Source: Malurus cyaneus samueli (taxonomy: Eukaryota; Chordata; Aves; Passeriformes; Maluridae). Taken from it: a stretch of DNA of 64,000 nt. The notes under the pieces are model-generated. The model was not told the origin of the DNA. It was given only the letters and a program-made list of their open reading frames with translations, and ran no database searches. Location: NCBI GenBank assembly GCA_009741485.1, contig CM019227.1, positions 11,075,647 to 11,139,646 on the forward strand, written 5' to 3'. Positions 54,301 to 64,000 of this stretch are shown in pieces; the first letter of the stretch is position 1, and each line of letters begins with the position of its first letter. A program made the translations under genes and the position numbers.

Positions 54301-56019
54301 CACCTCCTGAGAAGAAAGGAACTCCCGAAAGGATGTCTCCCTGGACCTTCTCAACCTGCACAGGACTGGACTGGCCATTTCCTCATCTAACCTTGTGCTG
54401 AACCTACTCTTCCGCTCTTACTGAAATGCTGAATGTATTTTCCCCAAAACACTTCGACAAAGGCCAACCACTCCCTTCTGAGTGAAGACTTGTAAGCTGC
54501 CCATTGCCCTGATCTCAGCCACGACTGGGTAAGGCTGTACCTAGAGCCTTTGACACCAATCTCCTGTGCCACAGCAGCTGTGCCATGGTTGTAGGACTGG
54601 GAAATGCAGGGAAATGCCAGCTCACCTGCTCACCTGCATGGTGAAGCTGCAATGTCCTGTTCCACTGCTTCAGCACCAATGCCCTGAGAGGGACTGCAGC
54701 CTAATGGAAATAACACCTGCCCCTCACAAAGATATCATGCTCTTGGTTTTAAAAACACTTTCTTTTAAACACTGAATATCTTTATAATCAACTTCCTTTG
54801 CCTGTTGCCTTTGGAAATAATAAAATACTTAAAGAAGAAGCAGCTTGCATGATCCTGTTCTCGTTGATCACCACTGAAGTGAATGTATCACTTAACATTT
54901 ATGACAATCCAGCTGGATGGAGTCCTGACCATGATTGATGGCTACACTTAGCAACGTCATGGTTTTGATCAGCTGAGACAAGATCCAAGGGGATTAAACG
55001 CTGGATGACATCTCAATGGAAACCACAGCACTGGGAACACATTTATATGTTGGGATAATGGATGAATGTGCTGCTCCAATGCATAAATATTTATACTTCA
55101 CAGTTTTGCTGAAAACAGACAGGAAACCTTTGTTCAAACCAAACTGAAGGGAGCAACACTCACATGCTGAACACACAGACTCAGACCCCAGATGTCTGAC
55201 AAACACCACAGCACTTTTTTAATGCATAAAGTGCCAAGGCCTCTACCCACACGTCCCCCTACCAACAATCATAACAGAAGGGTGTCTTACAGCCTCAAAA
55301 ACTGATGTCCAGTGCTTCACAAACACTCCCTAATCAAGCTCAACTCCTCTGAAGGAGCTCCAGAGTTGATGAAGTCGCCTTTCATGAGGGATAGAGTCAC
55401 TCTGTGAGTGAAGAACAGCAGTATTTATGTTCTACAAGTGGGAGGAGAGACATGGGACCACAACACAAACTCAGACAATGTATCTTTAACAGGGCTATAA
55501 AAATCAAGGGGCCTACCAAGTTATATACAAATAATGCCTTCCAGCAGGCACTGAGCACTTTTGGGGTTCCCCCTGACCCTGTCATGACAGTTCTGCATTC
55601 AGACCTTTGGGATATGACTCCAAAGCGTGGTTCTCTGTCAGTCTGATGTCCCAATCTGTTTGTGCACTGGTACCTCCTGCATTAGCAACTCGTGTCCCAT
55701 TCCATACACTGCTGCATTGCCACTTCCCCACAGCAGAGCTCCCAAATCTGCTCCAGAGCAACCTTGGATGGAACACAGGCTGTCCAGACTTTCTGCCAAG
55801 GAAATCTGGCAGCTGAAGTGGTTAACTTCAGCTGTCAGCATGGGCAGGAGGAAACAACCTCGAGGCAAAGAAAAGTCAACATTTTCCACATGTATCCATC
55901 TGGCTAAGTTGTCTCTCAATTATTCTTTTTAAACAAGCATCACCACCTAAAGTAAAAAACTAAATGAAACTCTGCTCAGCAAACCTAAAAATTTTAAGTA
56001 TTTTTACACTTAATTTTTA

Positions 56020-56043
56020 ATGTGGTATATAACCATACCACAT
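56020..56043. repeat. perfect 9 bp hairpin
   Basis: ATGTGGTAT and ATACCACAT flank a 6 base loop (ATAACC) in an AT-rich part of intron 3. Confidence 0.85.
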
Positions 56044-58297
56044 AAGTTTTTACTAAATTAATAATATTTGAATACCTTCTTCATTTTTCTAGTCATATTT
56101 GTAGCTCCCAGTTTTCCTGAGCATTTTACTATGACATTACAATGGAAGCATTTATACCAACATGCTATGTACTCACATGCTGAAAGGCTTCAAGTGTAAA
56201 ATGCGACACGGCTCTTGGTTCTAAGACCAGACTATTATCCTGACTGCAGGGCATAAGAGATAAACCCTGTATTTTAAAAAGAAACAATAAATATTTCTTG
56301 AGAAACCTGTTTTTAAGGATGGCAGCTGTTTAAAACTTCGGTCAAGTCAGCCTGCATCCCTGAAGACAGATTACCAGGCAGGGCATGGAATCCCAGGTGT
56401 GTGCAAAACTGTACAGCTGCAGTGTCTGCCCACACTAACGCCAACACAGCTCCCAGCTCTCACCAGGACATCACCTGCATATCTGTGTATGTGATCCATT
56501 TACCTACTCAAGATTTATAGCACAGATCCCATTACCAAGATGTGCCCCTGATCCCAAAAGTGCAGGACAGTCTCTGCAAAGAGCTGACCTCCATCAGTTT
56601 CTCCCAGACCAGAGCTGAGTGCCCTGCTCCTCGGGAAAAAGGAGGAAGAAGAGGGAAGGAACAGCAAGGATGTCATTATCACAGTGGATTCCAGCAGGGG
56701 CACCTCAGTGGGACCTCAGGGTGCCCAGGGGAACTCGCTGATGCTCATCCTCTTACTGAAGTCTGCCATTGCTGAATTATTAACTCTCTACTGTTCTCTT
56801 ATCTTCAACCTCACTGTCTTTACTGACCCTCTTCCCTTCTTGCCACTGAACACCAAGTCTTGTCTGCTTCATTAATTCTTTGTCTCCCATGTCTGCCCAG
56901 CTTAAAAATTTGGAGCATTACCATGAAAAGAAAGGGAGAAAAAACACCAAAAGACATGGTAAGAAATCAAAACAAAACAGTCATAGATGCACTGGGGTGG
57001 GGAATGGGGGAGCTCACACCATTCATCCTGGTAATTTGCACCATCTAAATTAAGAGCCTAAGAATCTCATTACAGGGAGATGTGCTTTTCTGGAAGCATT
57101 CTGTGGGGCAGCTCCTCTTTTCCACCGTCTATACAGGGAATTTAACCTCCTAATCTCTGTGACAGCAACACAATCCTCCTCTTTGCCACACTGAAATCAC
57201 CCTACAGTAATCACTGCTTTGTGATGGTGCAGTGAACAAGCCATTAGAGGATGCGCCCAATGAAAGGACCTAAACATCCTCTGTTCCCTTGGATCACCAT
57301 GATTATCCTACAATCTTAAAGCAAGACCTATTCTCTAGTTTATAAATTCCCTCTGCACTTTCAGCTTGGATAAAAACATGGCACATCCTTCCATGCTTGG
57401 GCTGGAGCATCAGTTACAGGGGGGGACTCTGGTCTGTTGTATAAACAAATGCTGTAGTGGGTAATGCTGCTCCTTGATCAATATCCACTCTGATCAACTG
57501 ATCAATGCTACTTTTGTTTTTAAAGGCACTTTATGGAGAGCTTACAGCTGGATGAAAGGTGGCACATGAAGCACTCTTCGAAAAGTAGAAAAAGGTCAGC
57601 TCGGACATGCAAACTGACAGCAAGCTGAGAGGTAACTCATGATCTGACGGCATGGAGAAACCAAAACAACAAATCAAAGCTTGGCTTAGGCCAGCAGAAG
57701 TAACTGACTCTCCAGCAGTGATTTTGAAAATAACTTTTGCTGATTCAAGAACATTAAAAATAGAAGTCAGCCACAAAATTGGATTTTCCTTGTCCTTTTG
57801 GATTTTTTTTTACTATACTTCTCATAATTACCTGTGTTATCAAAATGCTTAGGACTCCACTGTGACAGAAAAACAGTCATATGGCCATAACAGCAATGCC
57901 ATTCATTTATTGGTAAGCATAAAGCTCCAAAATTCACAGTGGCTGTTCCCTGATTACCAAAAAGCACACAATTCTTGCACAGCTAACAAGATTTTGACTG
58001 TGCTTCTCTGTGTCTGTAAACTAAGAACTAAAAGAAACAGGAGTAGGAGCTGAATACCCAGATCACACCGTGCAGTAAAAATCTAGTGGAAGTGAATTCT
58101 ACAGGAATCCACCAAGGATCTTGTGACATCCATGTAATTCCCTGTTTCAAACATCCTCAAAGCCTCCCTTGTTTTTGCAGACTAAGTCCATTACACATTC
58201 CTGCCACAAAGCCATTTTTGTCATCAGGAGGCCATTCCGGTGATACAGAATCCTTCCCCCAAGACACACACCTCTCCTTCTCCATGTCCCCACTTAC

Positions 58298-58823
58298 CCT
58301 CCAGGGCACAGAAGCGTGTCACCGTCTCTGGCATCAGCTTCCCCACCTTGTGCTGGCAGTAGACGTCGGCGATCTCCTGGCGGCACTGCTGAGATTTGGC
58401 ACGGGACATGGCCGAGATGGCCTCTTTGCCCGTCACCTCACACTTGGCTGGCTGGTCGTATTTCAGCTCAGGGGTGATGCTTTCAAGCTTTTTTAAAAGA
58501 TTCTGACTGGGAGACCTGTCAATCTCCTTTAGAATGTTGATGTTGCTGCTGTTTTTTCCATGGTGATCAACAAACTGCACCACCTCATTGGAGTTCTTCC
58601 CCAGCAGCAAGTTCTCCTTCATCTTCTCCTCTTCCAGTTTCTTTCTCAAGTGCTCCTTTTGTTTGCTAAGGGGTTTTTTCACCAGCTCAGACTGGTGTTT
58701 TTGCCTCTGAGTCCTGGGAGCAAAGTTACTGTTATCAATAGTCTCAAAGTCCTTGGGGACTGAATTTTCATTATTGCTGTCCGTTCGCATTTTCTCTTTC
58801 GGTCGGTGGGAAAAATAGCCATC
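58298..58823 (-). CDS. XYLT1: XYLT1 exon 3 (stem and N-terminal cysteine region)
   Basis: This is an internal exon of xylosyltransferase 1, the Golgi enzyme that transfers xylose from UDP-xylose to serine of proteoglycan core proteins and so starts the glycosaminoglycan linker. The frame opens [11 protein letters not shown] directly after the acceptor TTTATAG and runs 175 codons plus one base to the donor G|GTAAGT. The first two thirds is a charged, lysine-rich, probably disordered or coiled stem (residues such as [14 protein letters not shown]) with one NSS sequon. The last 50 residues are strongly conserved ([27 protein letters not shown]). Four cysteines have the spacing of human C257, C276, C285 and C301. 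It corresponds to about human codons 130-305. The stem differs from human XYLT1 much more than later exons do. XYLT2 is excluded by the stem and by the following exon. The entry phase is 0 and the exit phase is 1. Confidence 0.96.
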
Positions 58824-59311
58824 CTATAAATGGGGAGAAAAATTATACTCATCTTACTAAAACAGTCACATCCAATGCATTACAAGCATTTCTTACATGA
58901 AAATATAGATCAATCACAATTCAACATACTGTGGAAAATCCCTGTGTTAGGATTCATAGCAGAAAGATGGAGCTGAGAGGCCTCTGAGGTGCCCAAGTCA
59001 TCTCCTCTTCACTGGGCCAGAGTCCAACCCTTATCTCAGATGGAGCAGGGATGTTTTACACAGGTTTGTGAGCAGTGAGTAACCAGACACTTCACCCTGA
59101 CACCATTAAATATCCATGAGAAAACAGACACAGGTTTCAAGGGAGCAAGAACAGGTGCTTTAATGCTTTCCTTCACTCCTTGTGAAAACAATCACAGTTT
59201 GGTATCCCAGAACTGCCTCCTTGCTCAGCAGGAAGCACCACCTGACTACAGCCTGAGCTTTCTTTCAGTGAAATTACATTGCTACAAATCAAATCCCTAC
59301 TAAATTTTGCC

Positions 59312-59327
59312 TTTTTTTTTTTTTTTT
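59312..59327. repeat. T16 homopolymer
   Basis: Sixteen consecutive T occur on the plus strand in intron 2. I see no retrotransposed sequence attached to it. Shorter T runs lie at 9664-9675, 31824-31835 and 44494-44506. Confidence 0.9.
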
Positions 59328-60308
59328 CATGTTCTACATATTAGAACCCTCTCCAGGAGGGTCAGAGCCAGGCTCAGGTGTCAGCTCTTGCCCTGAGAGA
59401 GCTCTCCCTTCAATGCTCTTAGATAAATACATAGCCCATAATGTTGCAACATTCAAATCTATCATATAAAGGAAAAGGAATAAACCACGTAAAACCTTTG
59501 TCTGCAGCAGGGGTGGGTGAGGTTGAGCTGCATTTGCTCCAATGTGGCAACTAGTGGGGGACACACTTTTTAAAGACATGGATGCAGAAATATCTCCATT
59601 AGCCAAAGTAATCAGCAGCAGATAAAATCAGTGATGAAATGTTATTAAAACATCTGAAGACAGGAGTAAAAATATTGATAGACTTTTTGAGTCCATCCTG
59701 TTTCCTCTCCACTTGTGGAAGACCTAACCAAAAATCAGAGGCTGGGAAATGACAGCATCACTAATGATGACTGATGGGAACATCTTTTAGCACCTACCAA
59801 CCACATTTTGTATTCAAAACATTTTATCAGCATGAATTGTTTCTCACACCTCTTCTGGGAGGAACTATTTAACAGTCAGGACTTGCACAGAAAGGAGAGG
59901 GAGATAATGACTTATCCCAGGCCATGCAGGGAGTCAGTATCAGTTTGACCTCTGCAGCTCAGCAATGAGAAATGTTTGAATAGTTTATTCATTAGGAGAA
60001 GTTGTTTAATGAGTGAATAAAGTGATTCTCTCTCCATGAAAATGTCCAGTTTGCAACCAGCTTTAGCTGTCTGACACACAGGAATGCAAAGGAGTTTAAA
60101 AAAACCCCAAATCAACAGCAGACGACAACTCACAAACCAAAATCCAAACACTTCTCAAACAAACAAAATATTTCTAGTTTGGGGAGAAATATTTTTTAAA
60201 AAGTAAAATTCTAATGTTTAAGAGCAAGCATGAAATCAATTTACTTTCTCAGCCTTACTTCTTTAAGGAAAAGTAGCATTTATATAGAAACACAGGTTCA
60301 TTTAAGTA

Positions 60309-60720
60309 TTTAGGATCATGAAATCTAACCATTATTCCAGCACTGCCAAATCCACCACTAAATCACGTCTTCTAGTGCCACATCTACACAGCTTTTAAAT
60401 CCCTCCAGGGATGGTGACTCCACCCCTTCCTTGGGTAGCCTGTTCCAATGCTTGACAACGCTTCCCATGAATAATTTTTTCCTAATACCCACTCTAAAGC
60501 TTCCCTGACACAACTTGAGGCAATTTCCTCTTGTCCTGTCACTTGTTACCTGGGAGACAAGAGCAATGCCAACCTGGCTACAGCCTCCTTTCAGAGTTTT
60601 TTAGAAAGCCAGAAGGTCTCCCCTGAGCCTCCTTTTCTCCAGCCTAAAGAATCCCAGCTCCCTCAGCCACTCCTCATAGGGTTTGTGCTCCAGCCCCTTC
60701 CTCAGCTTTGCTGGTCTATG
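60309..60720 (-). mobile_element. CR1 LINE 3' region, minus orientation
   Basis: Reading the plus strand gives the complement of avian CR1: CTAGTGCCACATCTACAC, CCCTCCAGGGATGGTGACTC, a CCTGTTCCAATGCTTGAC phrase, ATAATTTTTTCCTAATACCC, CCTCTTGTCCTGTCACTTG, AAGGTCTCCCCTGAGCCTCC, TTTTCTCCAGCCTAAA, then the CCCTCAGCC and TCCAGCCCCTTCC phrases. The order is intact across about 410 bp, making this the best preserved repeat in the window. It lies in sense orientation within intron 2 of XYLT1. Confidence 0.92.
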
Positions 60721-61686
60721 AAAACCAAAGAGAAAACAAGGAGAAAAAAGCAAAGCTAACAGCAGATTCACTGGTGTATGGTTCACCTCTTTAAACTCTT
60801 TTCCTCCTTTGAGTGCTTTGCCCTCTGTGGGATATGCTTTTCCAAGTTTACATGCTGGAATCTGAAAAAACAAATGGACTCTAAATGCTTCCAAGGAAGA
60901 CATAAAATGAAGCTGGGCCACAACTCTTCCCTGCCTGCAGGGACAGTGAATGCCACAAAAACTCCCACTATGCAGGACACCCAGCTCTGCAGGGAGATCT
61001 CTTGGGGAGGAGTGGGGACTAAAAATAAAGCAGGGTCTGTACACCAACTGTGAAATCAAGAGCTATAGATACACATTGAAACATAAGGACATAGCCCAGT
61101 TGGAAAGTCAAAGCAGCCTCACGCAATCTCACACCTGTTGGTGCAAGTGTTAAATGCCACAAAACCAGAAATCTCCACCCACCTTTGATCTGCATTTCCC
61201 TCTCGACTGCTTTCACCAAAGCCAAGCGGGGTTTTTACAGTACAATGATTTCAAGATAGGCTCCATAGGTGAGAGCGGAGTGTACACGTTTGCAGTGCAG
61301 AGGAAATGAAACTCAGCACTCTGAGCTTAGAGCAGCAGCAGCTGCTGACAATAAGCTGTGTTCATTTGTGAAATTCAGGGGTACAAGCAAAAGCAGCACT
61401 CAGGTTTTCAGCTGGCTACAGAAGATGGGTTTTACTTGCTCTGCAATACTTTATTTTTACAGTGCTGGATTAATTGCAGATTTTATTTGTTGTGGATGTC
61501 TAAGACATTCAAGACAGGGCAGAGTCATCTCCCAGAAAGATGATCTTGAAACCAGGCAATCCCAGTTCCGACAGTACCACAGCGCATACGTCAGCAGGTT
61601 CACTGTCTGAATCATCACTTTTTTCAGCTTTTATCTAGCTATTTGTTAGCAGCACCTTCTTATCTCTGTGCTTGCAAATGACTGAA

Positions 61687-61729
61687 AAAATGGAAGGCTA
61701 CCCCAGGACCAAAATGGAAGGCTACCCCA
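61687..61729. repeat. 24 bp tandem duplication
   Basis: AAAATGGAAGGCTACCCCA starts at 61687 and again at 61711, separated by GGACC. The second copy is complete for 19 bases. Confidence 0.9.
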
Positions 61730-62978
61730 TAGCCCTTATGTGTCCATCGTCAAAGATGAAAGCAGTATTTTCAAACCAACACCCAGCACTGCTATTGAAA
61801 GCACCATTGTGGACTTTGCAATAAAGCAATTCTCTCTAGGCACAGATCAGAAGAGACTCTTTCCAAAGTCAGCTCATTTGAGGTTACCCTATTAAATCAC
61901 ACATGTGCCACCCAAGAGCACATTTCAAGGCACATTACCTGTCCCTATCCTACAGTCCTACCCAGTCAGTTCAAAGCCACTCCCTCTCATCTAATCACTC
62001 CATCCCCTTGCACAAAGTCCCTCTCCAGCTCTCTTGTAGCTGTTTCAGGTACTGGAAGATGCTGTGAAGAAACCTCTAGAGACTTTGCAGCACCTTATTT
62101 CCAAGAGGAAGTACGGCACTGTGGATGTCTATCACAGAACACAGGCCTCAGAGTAGTATTTCCACAAGCAGAAATGTTGTGTCTTAACTTTATGTGGTCC
62201 TCAGAAGATACAAGGAGAGGTTAACTGCTGAGTACTCAATGGCAAGAACCCTGGCAGGGAGAGTTTTAATGAGTGTGGGGCCTCTTCTGAGTGTGTGCAC
62301 GCTGCAGCTCAGCAATAACAAGCAAATACTCCGAAACTGGGAAAGAACAGTCTGTACCCAGGAGCGTGCGTGAGATCACTGCCAATTACATACTGATTGC
62401 CATTGATGCTAAAAATAATATTAATGCAAAAATCACATTTTAAGCTCAGAGCCATTTTATGTAATGAGAAAATTTGAATTCTGCCCCAAATTCCGCTCTC
62501 TGTTGAACGCACAGATTTTAATTCTCCAAACTCCACCTTTAGTGTGTTTTATTAAAGTTTGTCAGATACAACATATGCTCTTTGGTGTATTAGGCACTAC
62601 ATCTGCCATGATTGAGGGTCTGGGGCTTAGGTACTCTGAGCCTGATTGAATTCAAAGTCCCATCTATCTCAGGAGGGCAGGCTCAGTTTCTGCAGAGACT
62701 TTGCAATCTGCTGAGAAAACCATGGAATAAATTGCTGCTGTCACCTGCTACAGACCCAACAACAGCTGCTGCTGCTCACTGTACCTAGCACAGACACAGA
62801 GAATTTGGAAGAACTTCACAGCTGTCTGCAATGACAAATGGATTTTAATGAGAACCTGTTAACACCCTCAGAGGCTTTTGCAAGTCCAACCCTTACTGAT
62901 TCAGCCAGACCCCAGGTAAGTGCACACACTGCAGACTGCCTCTCTTCACATTTTTCACTTGCATCTGTCACCTGTAAG

Positions 62979-63037
62979 CTCAGAGACCCGGTCAGCTGTC
63001 ACAGGACCATCCATTTTACCTGTCCTGTGACCGAGAA
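62979..63037. repeat. 59 bp dispersed repeat, copy 1
   Basis: This segment, with GGTCAGCTGTCACAGGACCA and CCATTTTACCTGTCCTG, recurs at 63804-63862 in the same orientation with about 54 of 59 bases identical by eye. Flanking sequence does not obviously match. The source family is not recognised. Confidence 0.85.
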
Positions 63038-63803
63038 TCCAAGGGAGGAGCCCACACTGTGCAGGTGCCACACACCTGCAGAGGCACCGTGCTGCTGGAA
63101 GGCTCCTTTGGGAGAGGCTTCGTATGGAACGTTCAAGAAAACCCTAATCAGTTGTCAAAGGCACACAATAAGAGCTTGCATTTATCTGTCAGAGGTGTTC
63201 ATTGCATTGTGCAGAGCACTTCCTCCTGACAATAAGAAAACACTCCCTTCTTAGGAAAAGTTATTCATTGTACGATTTCTTTATCAACGAAGTCCTATAA
63301 ATGCTACACAGATGGATGGACCATGTGCAACCAAGCCCTGAATGGCAAATGTTCACAGTTACAGTTTATCTGACAACTCATTTTCTCCCCAGCACGGAAG
63401 GATTTGCTGTCTTTTTGTACTGAGAACATATTCTCATATTCTTCCTCTGGCAAAGCTTGGTACCTCAAAGACACAGCAAAACAAACCAGAAATATGCACA
63501 TGCACACACAGAGCAACAACAAAACTCACGGATCTTCCTCTAAATACAAAGGACTGGACATGCTGGCCTTGAGGACCAGCCACAAATCAAACACCTGCAC
63601 TATAAAAAAAATACGTATTTTTCCTCCTGTCACATAGAGAAGCACACAACAATTCTTGACCTCCTGTGAAATGCCTGGGCAGTCATGCAGGATCACACAG
63701 AGCTGGGGCAGACCCTTGCTGCATTGCTGGGGTGAGCTGGCAGGGTCCAAACCACCTCCAGGAGGTGGGGAATGGCTCCAAAATCTGCAGCACATGTCAA
63801 AGC

Positions 63804-63862
63804 CTCAGAGATCTGGTCAGCTGTCACAAGACCATCCATTTTACCTGTCCTGAGACTGAGAA
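63804..63862. repeat. 59 bp dispersed repeat, copy 2
   Basis: This is the second copy of the segment at 62979-63037, 825 bp further along and in direct orientation. Differences are mostly transitions. Both copies are open in the same relative plus-strand frame (LRD.VSCH.TIHFTCP), which is probably incidental. Confidence 0.85.
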
Positions 63863-64000
63863 GAATTTAAACAGAACTATGAGAAGATAATTAAAACAAG
63901 TTTCTGTTTCATATTAATCACAGCTCCGTGACAAATTATTTTGTAGCGCATGTTAATTATTCAATGATGACACCTTCCAGTTGCCAGAGGAGTCAGAGGA

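Larger units (their letters stand above)
58824..64000 (-). other. XYLT1: XYLT1 intron 2, 3' part
   Basis: This is sequence upstream of exon 3 in the transcript. It ends at the acceptor TTTTTCTCCCCATTTATAG; exon 2 is beyond the right edge. It contains a T16 run (59312-59327), a well preserved minus-strand CR1 (60309-60720), a 24 bp tandem duplication (61687-61729) and two related 59 bp segments (62979-63037 and 63804-63862). No other coding sequence is supported. Confidence 0.8.

Noticed and set aside
58920..59120. Possible very old CR1-like segment (GGATTCATAGCAGAAAGATG and following)
   Set aside because: There is only a vague resemblance to the CR1 terminal region and no run of diagnostic phrases, so it is not strong enough to list.
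60601..61059. 152 codon minus-strand open frame
   Set aside because: Its C-terminal part overlaps the CR1 3' region, which is non-coding in these truncated copies; the rest is unrecognised.

Overview
This window is vertebrate nuclear DNA, almost certainly from a bird. It holds five internal coding exons of one gene, XYLT1 (xylosyltransferase 1), on the minus strand, so the gene reads from high to low coordinates. The bird assignment rests on the interspersed repeats. The only transposon family I can recognise is CR1 LINE 3' ends, in both orientations, with the diagnostic tail wording of avian CR1. I see no Alu, B1 or L1 sequence. One CR1 copy resembles subfamilies common in songbirds, but the order of bird is a guess.

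Layout in transcript order: part of intron 2 (64000-58824), exon 3 (58823-58298), a 27.1 kb intron 3, exon 4 (31181-31009), a 606 bp intron 4, exon 5 (30402-30200), an 18.5 kb intron 5, exon 6 (11736-11656), a 10.6 kb intron 6, exon 7 (1050-834), and the start of intron 7 (833-1). All complete boundaries are canonical GT-AG and the phases (0, 1, 0, 2, 2, 0) join into one 1200-base open frame. This frame corresponds to human codons 130-529: the end of the luminal stem, the N-terminal disulfide region, and the first part of the GT14 glycosyltransferase domain, up to the catalytic glutamate. Exons 1-2 and 8-12 lie outside the window. Exon numbers follow my memory of the human gene, supported by agreement of cysteine, sequon and catalytic residue numbers.

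The remaining 98% is intron. It holds four CR1 fragments (18.26, 36.6, 48.1 and 60.3 kb), two GC-rich minisatellites (21.7 and 44.8 kb), several short tandem repeats, a 119 bp tandem duplication split by a single N (probably an assembly error), two related 59 bp segments 825 bp apart near the right edge, and AT-rich homeobox-motif-dense stretches that look like candidate conserved non-coding elements. The many other open frames of 60-150 codons have no recognisable product and most are chance; one at 46.2-46.5 kb is protein-like enough to flag.

I found no new biological system here. The items most worth checking are the possible false duplication, the cryptic exon-like open frame in intron 3, the minisatellites and the candidate regulatory blocks.
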